Shown here piece by piece: positions 45,823-54,339 of a DNA stretch of 64,000 nt. The DNA comes from Streptomyces sp. CC208A (GTDB lineage Bacteria > Actinomycetota > Actinomycetes > Streptomycetales > Streptomycetaceae), in contig NZ_JASCXN010000009.1 of assembly GCF_030010625.1 (NCBI RefSeq), forward strand, positions 62,001 through 126,000, in the 5' to 3' direction. A program made the position numbers and the translations under genes. The notes beneath the pieces were generated by a model that was not told the origin of the DNA, ran no database searches, and saw nothing but the letters and a program-made list of their open reading frames with translations. How positions within the stretch are numbered: position 1 is the stretch's first letter; every line of letters starts with the position of its first letter.

Positions 45823-45891
45823 GGGGTGTCTCATCCACCGGGACGCCGCACAAGGTCGTGCGAAGACAGAACGTGACAGGAGGGGTGGCAA

Positions 45892-47328
45892 GTGACCACC
45901 GAGCTGCGCCGGCTGCGCAACTACATCGACGGGGAGTTCCGCGACGCGGCCGACGGCCGCACCATCGACGTGATCAACCCGGCCACCGGCGAGGTGTACG
46001 CCACCTCCCCGCTCTCCGGGCAGGCCGACGTCGACGCCGCCATGGAGGCCGCCGCGGCCGCCTTCCCCGCCTGGCGCGACACCACGCCGTCCGAGCGTCA
46101 GAAGGTGCTCCTCAAGATCGCCGACGCCTTCGAGGAGCGCGCCGAGGAGCTCATCGCCGCCGAGGTCGAGAACACCGGCAAGCCGGTCGCCCTCACCGCG
46201 AGCGAGGAGATCCCGCCGATGGTGGACCAGATCCGCTTCTTCGCGGGTGCCGCCCGGCTGCTCGAAGGCCGCTCGGCCGGCGAGTACATGGAGGGCATGA
46301 CCTCCATCATCCGCCGCGAGCCCGTGGGCGTCTGCGCCCAGGTCGCGCCGTGGAACTACCCGATGATGATGGCCGTGTGGAAGTTCGCCCCGGCCCTCGC
46401 CGCGGGCAACACGGTCGTCCTCAAGCCCTCGGACACCACCCCGGCCTCCACGGTCCTGATGGCCGAGATCATCGGCTCCATCGTCCCCAAGGGCGTCTTC
46501 AACGTCATCTGCGGCGACCGCGAGACCGGCCGCGCGATGGTCGAGCACCCGACCCCGGCGATGGCCTCCATCACCGGTTCCGTCCGGGCCGGCATGCAGG
46601 TCGCCGAGTCGGCGGCCAAGGACGTCAAGCGCGTCCACCTGGAGCTGGGCGGCAAGGCCCCCGTCGTGGTCTTCGAGGACACCGACATCGAGAAGGCAGT
46701 CGAGGACATCTCCGTCGCCGGCTTCTTCAACGCCGGCCAGGACTGCACCGCCGCCACCCGCGTGCTCGTCCACGAGTCCATCCACGACGAGTTCGTCGCC
46801 GCCCTCGCCAAGGCCGCCGCCGAGACGAAGACGGGCCGGCCGGACGACGAGGACGTGCTCTACGGCCCGCTCAACAACGCCAACCAGCTGAAGCAGGTCT
46901 CCGGCTTCATCGACCGCCTCCCGGCCCACGCCAAGGTCGAGGCCGGCGGCCACCAGGTCGGCGACAAGGGCTACTTCTACGCCCCGACCGTCGTCTCCGG
47001 CCTCAAGCAGGACGACGAGATCGTCCAGAACGAGGTCTTCGGCCCCGTCATCACCGTCCAGTCCTTCACCGACGAGGCCCAGGCCGTCGAGTACGCCAAC
47101 GGCGTCGAGTACGCCCTCGCCTCCTCCGTCTGGACCAAGGACCACGCGCGCGCGATGCGCATGTCCAAGGTGCTCGACTTCGGCTGCGTGTGGATCAACA
47201 CCCACATCCCGCTGGTCGCCGAGATGCCGCACGGCGGCTTCAAGAAGTCCGGCTACGGCAAGGACCTCTCCGCGTACGGCTTCGAGGACTACACGCGCGT
47301 CAAGCACGTGATGACCTCGCTGGGCTGA
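45892..47328 (+). CDS. Aldehyde dehydrogenase (gamma-aminobutyraldehyde type)
   Basis: The 478-aa NAD-dependent enzyme has VAPWNYPMMMAVWKFAPALAAG, the general-base Glu in LELGGKAPV and the catalytic Cys in FFNAGQDCTAATRV. The C-terminus ends EMPHGGFKKSGYGKD...DYTRVKHVM, as in enzymes that oxidise 4-aminobutanal to GABA. The GTG start has AGGAGGGG. It is divergent from the Lrp gene. Confidence 0.92.
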   Translation: MTTELRRLRNYIDGEFRDAADGRTIDVINPATGEVYATSPLSGQADVDAAMEAAAAAFPAWRDTTPSERQKVLLKIADAFEERAEELIAAEVENTGKPVALTASEEIPPMVDQIRFFAGAARLLEGRSAGEYMEGMTSIIRREPVGVCAQVAPWNYPMMMAVWKFAPALAAGNTVVLKPSDTTPASTVLMAEIIGSIVPKGVFNVICGDRETGRAMVEHPTPAMASITGSVRAGMQVAESAAKDVKRVHLELGGKAPVVVFEDTDIEKAVEDISVAGFFNAGQDCTAATRVLVHESIHDEFVAALAKAAAETKTGRPDDEDVLYGPLNNANQLKQVSGFIDRLPAHAKVEAGGHQVGDKGYFYAPTVVSGLKQDDEIVQNEVFGPVITVQSFTDEAQAVEYANGVEYALASSVWTKDHARAMRMSKVLDFGCVWINTHIPLVAEMPHGGFKKSGYGKDLSAYGFEDYTRVKHVMTSLG

Positions 47329-47349
47329 GCCCCGCCCCGGTAGCGCCCA

Positions 47350-47393
47350 CGGCCCCGGCACCTCGATCCGTCGAGGTGCCGGGGCCGCTTTTT
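47350..47393 (+). terminator. Intrinsic terminator after aldehyde dehydrogenase
   Basis: A 17-bp perfect stem (47350-47366 / 47371-47387) with a 4-nt loop is followed by cttttt, a textbook intrinsic terminator and unusual here in having a real U-run. Confidence 0.92.
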
Positions 47394-47395
47394 CC

Positions 47396-47428
47396 GAACG
47401 TGTTCAGACCCGGCTTTTGAACGCGTTC
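47396..47428. promoter_or_regulatory. Two GAACGYGTTC palindromes
   Basis: gaacgtgttc (47396-47405) and gaacgcgttc (47419-47428) lie 23 bp apart, about two helical turns, just before the membrane protein gene. They look like a repressor operator. Confidence 0.5.
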
Positions 47429-47450
47429 AGAGTGGGCGTACGCTACCGCC

Positions 47451-47996
47451 ATGAGCGACACGAACGGGCCCGGAGCCCTTCTCGCGCGCATCCGCGCCTG
47501 GCTGATCTTCTTCGTCGTCTGCCTCGTCCTGAGCGGGGCCACCGCCTTCCCGCTCGTCACCGAACTCCGCTGGCTCGACTCCGCCCTGACCGGCTGGGCC
47601 GCCCCCGTCGCCGACGCGCTGCCCGGCCTCGCCGAGTGGATCCACCGCGTGGCCGGCGGACTGGAGACGGCCGGCGCGGAGGCCCCGTACCTCCTCTACG
47701 GCACCGACTGGCTCGCCTTCGCCCACCTGGTCATCGCCGTCGCCTTCTACGGCCCCTACCGCGACCCGGTCCGCAACATCTGGGTCGTCGAGTTCGGCAT
47801 GATCGCCTGCGCCGGCGTCATCCCCCTCGCCCTGATCTGCGGACCGATCCGGGACATCCCCTTCTGGTGGTCGGTGATCGACATGTCCTTCGGGGTCTTC
47901 GGCATCCTGCCCCTCCTCCACGTCCGGCGCCTGATCAAGCGCCTTGAGGGGGCCCGGGAGGTCACTCCGACGGCAGCCCGTACGTCGCCAGCATGA
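47451..47996 (+). CDS. Unknown membrane protein
   Basis: The 181-aa protein has about four hydrophobic segments (AWLIFFVVCLVLSGATAFPL, DWLAFAHLVIAVAFYGPY, IWVVEFGMIACAGVIPLALI, WWSVIDMSFGVFGILPLL). I do not recognise a family. Its 3' end overlaps the convergent beta-lactamase-like gene by 35 bp. Confidence 0.8.
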   Translation: MSDTNGPGALLARIRAWLIFFVVCLVLSGATAFPLVTELRWLDSALTGWAAPVADALPGLAEWIHRVAGGLETAGAEAPYLLYGTDWLAFAHLVIAVAFYGPYRDPVRNIWVVEFGMIACAGVIPLALICGPIRDIPFWWSVIDMSFGVFGILPLLHVRRLIKRLEGAREVTPTAARTSPA

Positions 47997-49137
47997 GCTC
48001 CAGGGCCGTACGGTTCATGGACTGGCCCTTCGCGTCCGTCGCGTTGACGCTGTAGACCAGGGTCCGCTCCCCGTGGCGGGTCGAGGCGATGGCCGTGTTG
48101 TAGCCCCACCGGCCGCCGGTCTTGCCCCACACCTCGCGCCCGCCCAGCCGCTTCATCGACAGGCCGACGGAGTAGGCCGCCGGATCGCCGGACCCGAAGT
48201 CGGCGACCTTCGGCAGGGTGAACATCTCCTCCAGGAGCGGACCACACACCACCCGTCCCGCGAACAGCGCCCGGGTGAACCGCTCCAGGTCCGCCGTGGT
48301 CGAGATCAGGTCACCGGCCGCCCAGCCGTCCGTGGTCCCCCACACCGAGACGTCCCGCAACCCGGTCGTCCCGTCCTCCAGCCGCATCAGCTGGTAGCCG
48401 TGGTTGTACGGGCCCCGGATAGCGGCCTCCCTGCCGGGGGAGTACGTGTCCCGCAGACCGAGCGGCCGCAGGATCCGGCGCTCCACCTGCTTCTCGTACG
48501 AGTCGCCCGTCACCCGCTCCACGATCAGTCCGGCGATCGTGTAGCCGATGTTCAGGTAGTGCTGGCGGGTGCCGGGGCGGAACTCGCGCGGCTTCGCGGT
48601 CGCCCGCCGGACCATCTCCTCCGGCTCGTGCACCGCGAAGCGGTTCTCGTACCACTCCTCCACGGTCCCGCCCGGCATGCCCGCCGCCGGGATGCCGTGC
48701 GTGTGGTTCAGCAGCTGGCGGACCGTCACCGTCGCGTACCGGCCCGGGATCAGCTCCGGGAGGTACGAGCGGGCCGTGCGGTCCAGGTCGATCCGGCCCT
48801 CGGCGGCGAGCTGGAGCACGGTCGCCGCCGTGAAGACCTTCGTCACCGAACCGGCCCGGAAACGGGCCGTCGGATCGGCCGGAGCCCCCGTCTCCAGGTC
48901 GTGCACCCCCGCGCTGCCCTCCCAGGCCCCCTCGGTGCCGCCGATCCGGACCAGCGCGGCCGTCGCGTCGGCGCGCGGCAGCCCCGCGATCACCGCCGAC
49001 AGGTCGGGACCGGCCGCCGGGACCGCCTCCGCGAAGGCGACGGCGGGGGCGGGGGAGAAGGCGGTGGTGCCCGCGGCGACGCCCAGGACCAGGGCGGCGG
49101 CGAGCAGGGTGCGGGTGGTCCTCTTCGTGGTCCTCAT
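47962..49137 (-). CDS. Secreted serine hydrolase (beta-lactamase / DD-carboxypeptidase family)
   Basis: The 391-aa protein has a signal peptide (LLAAALVLGVAAGTTAFSPAP) and the three motifs of class C beta-lactamase-like penicillin-recognising enzymes: SVTK, YLN (HYLNIGY) and KTG (GKTGGRWG). The R61-type DD-carboxypeptidase/esterase group fits best; resistance cannot be concluded. The ATG at 49137 has GAGGAG upstream. Confidence 0.88.
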   Translation of the reverse strand: MRTTKRTTRTLLAAALVLGVAAGTTAFSPAPAVAFAEAVPAAGPDLSAVIAGLPRADATAALVRIGGTEGAWEGSAGVHDLETGAPADPTARFRAGSVTKVFTAATVLQLAAEGRIDLDRTARSYLPELIPGRYATVTVRQLLNHTHGIPAAGMPGGTVEEWYENRFAVHEPEEMVRRATAKPREFRPGTRQHYLNIGYTIAGLIVERVTGDSYEKQVERRILRPLGLRDTYSPGREAAIRGPYNHGYQLMRLEDGTTGLRDVSVWGTTDGWAAGDLISTTADLERFTRALFAGRVVCGPLLEEMFTLPKVADFGSGDPAAYSVGLSMKRLGGREVWGKTGGRWGYNTAIASTRHGERTLVYSVNATDAKGQSMNRTALELMLATYGLPSE

Positions 49138-49231
49138 GGTCGGACTCCTCGGCTGCGGGCTCTTCTTGACGCCCTCAGCCTCCCCCGCCGCCCCCGCCCG
49201 GCGGATCGCCCGCACCGGCGGTCCTCGCCGG

Positions 49232-49945
49232 TCAGCCCCTCGCCGGTGCGGGGGAGGGGCCGGGGGCCGGGAATCCCCCCGGCGGGGGAGGGCCCGGCGC
49301 CACCAGACCCGTCTCGTAGGCGCAGATCACCGCCTGGATCCGGTCCCGCAGCCCCAGCTTCGCCAGCACGTTGCCCACATGGGTCTTCACCGTGTGCTCG
49401 CTGACCACCAGCTCCGCCGCGATCTCCGCGTTCGACAGGCCCCGCGCGAGCAGCAGCAGGGTCTCCCGCTCCCGTCCCGTGAGCACGTCGAGCCGGGGGT
49501 CCGGCGCCGCCGCCCGGCTCGGACCGCCCGCCGTGTACTGCTCCACGAGGCGCCGCGCCACCGAGGGCGCGAGCAGCGAGTCGCCCGCCGCCACCACCCG
49601 GACCGCGTGCACCAGGTCGTCCCGGCGCACGTCCTTCAGGAGGAAGCCGCTCGCGCCCGCGTGCAGCGCCTCGTACACGTACGCGTCCGAGTCGAAGGTC
49701 GTCAGGATCACCGTCCGGCAGCCGCTCTCCGCGCTGATCGCCCGGCACGCCTCGATGCCGTCCATCCGGGGCATCCGGATGTCGAGGAGCGCCACGTCCG
49801 GCCGGTGACGCCGCACCGCCTCCACCGCCTGGGCCCCGTCCGCCACCTCGGCGACCACCTCGATGTCCTCCTGGACGTCGAGGATCAGCGCGAAGCCGCT
49901 GCGGACCAGCTCCTGGTCGTCGGCCACCACCACACGGATCGTCAC
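49232..49945 (-). CDS. LuxR-family response regulator
   Basis: The 237-aa protein has a receiver domain ([10 protein letters not shown], phospho-Asp in [26 protein letters not shown] in [10 protein letters not shown]) and a LuxR-type helix-turn-helix ([34 protein letters not shown]). A Pro/Gly-rich tail follows. It is the partner of the overlapping kinase; the GTG lies in a 4-bp overlap with the kinase stop. Confidence 0.93.
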   Translation of the reverse strand: MTIRVVVADDQELVRSGFALILDVQEDIEVVAEVADGAQAVEAVRRHRPDVALLDIRMPRMDGIEACRAISAESGCRTVILTTFDSDAYVYEALHAGASGFLLKDVRRDDLVHAVRVVAAGDSLLAPSVARRLVEQYTAGGPSRAAAPDPRLDVLTGRERETLLLLARGLSNAEIAAELVVSEHTVKTHVGNVLAKLGLRDRIQAVICAYETGLVAPGPPPPGGFPAPGPSPAPARG

Positions 49946-51093
49946 ACTCCCACCTCCGCGGAGGAGGGTACGGGCAGCTCCACCCGCACCTCGAAACCGG
50001 TGCCGCCCGGGCCGGGGCCCACGGCCGCCGTGCCGCCGTGCGCGGCCGCCCGCTCCCGTATCCCGACCAGACCGTGGCCGCCCGGCTTCGCGGCCGGGGA
50101 CGCCGGGCCGCGCCCGTCGTCGCGGACCAGCACGGTCAGCAGTCCGCCGGTCCGGCCGAGGCGGACCGTGGCGGTACGGGCCCGGGCGTGCCGGACCGTG
50201 TTGGTCAGGGCCTCCTGCACGATCCGGTACACGGTCGCCGCGAGCGGGGCGGGCACCCCCGCCACCGGGCCGGCGGTCTCGTACCGCACGTCGAGACCGC
50301 CGGCCCGCACCCGGTCGAGCAGCGCCGGAAGCCCGTCCAGGTCCGGCTGAGGCGACCGCCCCCCGCCGGCGTCATCCTCCCGCAACACGCCCAGCATCCG
50401 TCGCAGTTGGCCCATGGCGTCCCGCCCGGTCGCGGAGATCGCCTCGAACGCGGCCTCCGCCCGCTCCGGCGCCTTCCGCACCGCCACAGGGCCGGCCTCC
50501 GCCTGCACGATCATCAGGCTCACCGCGTGCGACAGGATGTCGTGCATCTCCCGCGCGATCCGGGCCCGTTCACGCGCGGCCGCCCGCTCCGCCTCCACCC
50601 GGTGCGCCCGCTGCCGGGCGTCGGTGAGCCGCCCGAAGGCATAGGCCGCCCCGAACACGAAGAGGGAGAAGGTGAGTTCGCGGGCCGAGCGGGTGTTGAG
50701 CCACACCGACACCGGCACCGCGGCCAGCAGCAGCGCCGCCGCCACCGCCCGCTGCCGGGCCGGGGAGAGCACCGCGATCGTGTACACGCACACCAGCCCC
50801 TGGTACGGCAGCGGCTGCCCGGGTCCCTCCAGCGCCAGCGTGTACAGCGCGCTCGCGGCGAGCACCGCGAGCAGCACCGTCATCGGCGCGCGCCTCCGCC
50901 ACACCAGCGGCAGCACCGTCAGCGTCGTCAGGCCGTACGCCGACCAGGTCGCCGGCGCCAGCTCCGGCGGGCGCGGCACCACGAAGGGCATCGTGACCGC
51001 CGCCTGCACCAGCAGCGCCAGCCCGGCGTCCACCGCCGCCGGATGCGCGGCGCCCCACTCGCGGGCCTGCTCAAGACCCCGTATCCGCGTCAC
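49942..51093 (-). CDS. NarL/DesK-type sensor histidine kinase
   Basis: The 383-aa protein has five or so membrane helices in the first 190 residues, a HisKA_3 dimerisation domain with the phospho-acceptor in REMHDILSH and an HATPase domain ([30 protein letters not shown]). The signal is probably sensed in or at the membrane. It overlaps the GDPD gene upstream and the response regulator downstream by 4 bp each. Confidence 0.92.
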   Translation of the reverse strand: MTRIRGLEQAREWGAAHPAAVDAGLALLVQAAVTMPFVVPRPPELAPATWSAYGLTTLTVLPLVWRRRAPMTVLLAVLAASALYTLALEGPGQPLPYQGLVCVYTIAVLSPARQRAVAAALLLAAVPVSVWLNTRSARELTFSLFVFGAAYAFGRLTDARQRAHRVEAERAAARERARIAREMHDILSHAVSLMIVQAEAGPVAVRKAPERAEAAFEAISATGRDAMGQLRRMLGVLREDDAGGGRSPQPDLDGLPALLDRVRAGGLDVRYETAGPVAGVPAPLAATVYRIVQEALTNTVRHARARTATVRLGRTGGLLTVLVRDDGRGPASPAAKPGGHGLVGIRERAAAHGGTAAVGPGPGGTGFEVRVELPVPSSAEVGV

Positions 51094-51806
51094 GACGCGC
51101 CGCGGAGGGAGGAGGGGACCTCGGGGGCCCGCCCCAGGACGGCGGCGAGGACGTCGACGCGGTTGGTGGTGATCGAGTCGACGCCGTCGGCGATCAGCCT
51201 GCGCATGGTCCTGCGGGTGTCCGGGGTCCAGGCCGAGACGAGCAGGCCGTCCCGGTGCACCCGTTCCACCAGGGGCCGACCGACCAGGCCGAAGCGGTAG
51301 TTGAGCCACTTGGGGCGGACCGCGTCGAGCAGGACCGGGCGGGGCGGGGCCAGGGAGGTCCAGGTGAGGGCGATCTCGGCGTGCGGGTCGGCGGCCCGGA
51401 CCTGGAGCATCGCGACCGAGCCCGCGCAGTAGTAGACGCGCTCCCCGGCGCCGGCCTCGCGGACCGCGCCGACGATCCGGCGGACCGAGGCCTCGTTCCC
51501 GCCGGGGAGGTCGAGCATCAGGCGGCGCGGCCCGGCGGCGAGCAGCGCGTCGCGGAGCGTCGGGACCCCGCCGTACGTCAGCTCGCGCAGCTCCTCGTGC
51601 GTGAGGGAGGAGAGCGGACGGTCGTGGCCCCACAGCCGCTTCAGGGTGTCGTCGTGCAGCAGGACGGGCACCCCGTCCTTCGTCAGCCGGACGTCGACCT
51701 CGACCGCGTCCGCGCCCCGCTCGAAGGCGGAGCCGATCGAGGGGAGGGTGTTCTCACGGACGCGGTACGGGTCGCCGCGGTGGCCTACGACGGTGACGGT
51801 TCGCAT
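51090..51806 (-). CDS. Glycerophosphodiester phosphodiesterase
   Basis: The 238-aa GDPD-fold protein has GHRGDPYRVRENTLPS, the metal/catalytic motif AVEVDVRLTKDGVPVLLHDDTL and the C-terminal LVSAWTPDTRRTMRRLIADGVDSITTN. It hydrolyses glycerophosphodiesters to glycerol-3-phosphate and an alcohol; no signal peptide is seen, so it is cytoplasmic. It is translationally coupled to the kinase. Confidence 0.9.
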   Translation of the reverse strand: MRTVTVVGHRGDPYRVRENTLPSIGSAFERGADAVEVDVRLTKDGVPVLLHDDTLKRLWGHDRPLSSLTHEELRELTYGGVPTLRDALLAAGPRRLMLDLPGGNEASVRRIVGAVREAGAGERVYYCAGSVAMLQVRAADPHAEIALTWTSLAPPRPVLLDAVRPKWLNYRFGLVGRPLVERVHRDGLLVSAWTPDTRRTMRRLIADGVDSITTNRVDVLAAVLGRAPEVPSSLRGAS

Positions 51807-51827
51807 GGGCCCATTCTTCGCCGGGCC

Positions 51828-52859
51828 TCAGCGCGCCAGCCAGCCCTCCGTGTACGTGTCGATCTCGGCGGCCAGCCGCTCCTTGCCGGCCGGGTCGAGG
51901 AAGGACGCCTCCACCGCGTTCTTCGCGAGGGCGGCGAGGCCGCGCTCGTCGAGGCCGAGGAGCCGGGCGGCGACCGCGTACTCGGTGTTCAGGTCGGTGC
52001 CGAACATCGGCGGGTCGTCGCTGTTGACCGTCACCAGGACCCCGGCCTCCGCCATCCGCCGGATCGGGTGCTCGTCGAGGGCGGCCACCGCGCGGGTCGC
52101 GATGTTGGAGGTCGGGCAGACCTCCAGGGCGATCCGGTGCTCGGCCAGGTACGCGAGCAGCTCCGGGTCCTGCACGGAGCTGGTGCCGTGGCCGATGCGC
52201 TCGGCGCCCAGATCGCGGATCGCGTCCCAGACCGTCTGCGGTCCCGTGGTCTCGCCGGCGTGCGGCACCGAGCGCAGCCCGGCCGCCCTGGCCCGGTCGA
52301 AGTACGGCTTGAACTGCGGGCGCGGCACCCCGATCTCCGGGCCGCCGAGCCCGAAGGAGACCAGGCCCTCGGGGCGGATGCCGTCGGTGACGGCGAGCCG
52401 CGCGGTCTCCTCCGCGGCCTCCAGACCGGCCTCGCCGGGGATGTCGAAGCACCAGCGCAGCACGGTGCCGAACTCGGCCTCCGCCGCCTTGCGGGCGTCC
52501 TCGATCGCCGCCATGAAGGCCCGCTCGTCGATGCCGCGGCGGGTGGAGGAGTACGGGGTGATGGTCAGCTCGGCGTAGCGGATGTTCTGCCGGGCCATGT
52601 CCCGGGCGACCTCGAAGGTCAGCAGCCGGACGTCCTCGGGGGTGCGCACCAGGTCGACGACGGACAGGTACACGTCGATGAAGTGCGCGAAGTCGGTGAA
52701 GGTGAAGTAGTCGGCCAGCGCCTCCGGGTCCGTGGGGACCTTGGAGTCCGGATGCCGGGCGGCCAGCTCGGAGACGATCCGGGGAGAGGCCGAGCCCACG
52801 TGGTGGACGTGCAGCTCGGCCTTGGGCAGGCCCGCGATGAAGGGGTGGAGATCGGTCAT
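51828..52859 (-). CDS. Adenosine-deaminase-family aminohydrolase
   Basis: The 343-aa amidohydrolase has the metal motif LHVHHVGS, the HAGET motif, GHGTSSVQD and NSDDPPMF. The N-terminal motif differs from the adenosine deaminase consensus LHVHLDGA in the residues after the second His, so the substrate may be another aminopurine. Aminodeoxyfutalosine, an intermediate of the futalosine menaquinone pathway used by Streptomyces, is a candidate. ATG start. Confidence 0.85.
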   Translation of the reverse strand: MTDLHPFIAGLPKAELHVHHVGSASPRIVSELAARHPDSKVPTDPEALADYFTFTDFAHFIDVYLSVVDLVRTPEDVRLLTFEVARDMARQNIRYAELTITPYSSTRRGIDERAFMAAIEDARKAAEAEFGTVLRWCFDIPGEAGLEAAEETARLAVTDGIRPEGLVSFGLGGPEIGVPRPQFKPYFDRARAAGLRSVPHAGETTGPQTVWDAIRDLGAERIGHGTSSVQDPELLAYLAEHRIALEVCPTSNIATRAVAALDEHPIRRMAEAGVLVTVNSDDPPMFGTDLNTEYAVAARLLGLDERGLAALAKNAVEASFLDPAGKERLAAEIDTYTEGWLAR

Positions 52860-52934
52860 CGGGTCATCGTAGGCCGGTCGGGGGAGAGCGGCCCGGACGC
52901 CGTAGCATGACGTGACCACGGAGGGGAGCCCAGA

Positions 52935-53612
52935 ATGTCCGACAACGCAGAGCCGCGCCCGCAGAACGGGGAGACCACCGACCCGTGGGCCCCGCCGCCG
53001 GGGCGCGGGGAGGACAGGGTGGACCTGGGCAAGCGGCCCGCCGCGGACCGGCCGGTCCACGACCAGCAGACGGTCGCCTCCATACCCACCGGAGAGATGC
53101 CCCCCGGGGGCCCGGCCGGTGGAGCACCGACCGGCGGAGAGCTTCCGCCGCCCCCCGTCGCGCCCGGCGGGCCGTCCGCCTACGGGGCGCCGACGCCCCC
53201 GCCCTCGTACGGCTACCCGGCAGCGGGCCCCGTGGGCCCCGCGTACGGCTACCCGCCCGCCCACCCCGTGCCGTACGGGCCGCTGCCCGGCCAGAACAAC
53301 GGCATGGGAACGGCCGGCATGGTGCTCGGTATCGTCGGCACCTGCATCTTCTGGTTCTACGGCATCCCGGCGATCATCCTCGGCGTCCTGGCCCTGATCT
53401 TCGGCATCATCGGCCGCAAGCGCGTCGGCCGCGGCGAGGCCAGCAACGGCGGGGCCGCCACCGCGGGCATCGTCCTCGGCATCGTCTCCATGGTCTTCGG
53501 GGCGGCCTTCATCGCCTTCCTCGTCGCGGTCTTCGTGAGTGTCGACGAGTACATGGAGGAGGAGCGGGGGACGCGGACCTCAACGGTCCTCGTCGTCGAC
53601 GGCCACCGCTGA
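52935..53612 (+). CDS. DUF4190-type membrane protein
   Basis: The 225-aa protein has a 120-residue Pro/Gly/Tyr-rich N-terminus and two hydrophobic segments with the DUF4190 pattern (GMVLGIVGTCIFWFYGIPAI, ILGVLALIFGIIGRKRV, GIVLGIVSMVFGAAFIAFLV). Function is unknown. The 3' end overlaps the convergent NADAR gene by 33 bp. GGAGGGG precedes the ATG. Confidence 0.85.
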   Translation: MSDNAEPRPQNGETTDPWAPPPGRGEDRVDLGKRPAADRPVHDQQTVASIPTGEMPPGGPAGGAPTGGELPPPPVAPGGPSAYGAPTPPPSYGYPAAGPVGPAYGYPPAHPVPYGPLPGQNNGMGTAGMVLGIVGTCIFWFYGIPAIILGVLALIFGIIGRKRVGRGEASNGGAATAGIVLGIVSMVFGAAFIAFLVAVFVSVDEYMEEERGTRTSTVLVVDGHR

Positions 53613-54164
53613 GCCGGCGTCCGCACGCAGCCGCTCCCGGGCCTCCATCAGCGCGAAGCCCAGCAGGTTGAGCCCGCGCCAGCGGGCCGGGTCGTGGGCG
53701 CCGGGGTCCTGGGCGGCGAGGCCGATGCCCCAGATCCGGTCCACCGGGCTGGCCTCCACGAGCACACGGCCGCCCGTGCCGAGCAGATAGCCCCGCAGCC
53801 CCTCGTCCGAGGCGAACTTGTGGACGCTGCCGGCCACCACGATCCCGGCGCGCTCCCGCGCCCACACGGTCTCGTCGAAGCCGCGGACCAGCCGCCCCGC
53901 GTTCTTCGCCTGCGCGGGGGAGGGGGCGGCGAGCGCCGCTTCCTCCGCATCCGCGTCACCGAAGAGGCGCGCCTTCTCGGCCATCATCCAGTGCTCGGCC
54001 GTCGCGTACCGCACGCCGTCGACCACGAAGGGTGAGGGCCACCACTGGCTCAGACAGCTCGCCGAGAGCCGTCCGCCGGGGGCCGGCCGATGCCCCCAGA
54101 AGTGCAGCCACTTCACCTTCGCACCCCTGCTGACCTGCTGTGTCAGCGCTTCGACCGTCATCAT
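53580..54164 (-). CDS. NADAR-family N-glycosidase-like protein (YbiA type)
   Basis: The 194-aa protein has the NADAR pattern LSQWWPSPFVVDGVRYATAEHWMMAEKARLF and DRIWGIGLAAQDP. YbiA-type members remove ribose-linked damage products of the riboflavin pathway; others act in ADP-ribose biology. Two adjacent ATGs (54164, 54161) can serve as start. Confidence 0.88.
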   Translation of the reverse strand: MMTVEALTQQVSRGAKVKWLHFWGHRPAPGGRLSASCLSQWWPSPFVVDGVRYATAEHWMMAEKARLFGDADAEEAALAAPSPAQAKNAGRLVRGFDETVWARERAGIVVAGSVHKFASDEGLRGYLLGTGGRVLVEASPVDRIWGIGLAAQDPGAHDPARWRGLNLLGFALMEARERLRADAGSAVAVDDEDR

Positions 54165-54193
54165 GCACGCGAGTCTGGCACGCGCGACCGACA

Positions 54194-54272
54194 CTCCGTA
54201 CGGAGATTTTCCCGCACCCTCGACACTTGGTCGACCGATTCCGTCGAGTAACCAAAAGGCAACAACGGAATC
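54194..54272. promoter_or_regulatory. Inverted repeats upstream of the polyamine cluster
   Basis: A 12-bp palindrome (ctccgtacggag, 54194-54205) and an 8-bp inverted repeat (gattccgt 54237-54244 / acggaatc 54265-54272) lie in the 175-bp region before the aldehyde dehydrogenase. They are candidate operators. Confidence 0.4.
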
Positions 54273-54339
54273 CCTTGTTCGAACCGGGTACCTCTGTCAG
54301 GATCGGCACTCAATTCGAGCTGGGACAACGGAGAGCGTC

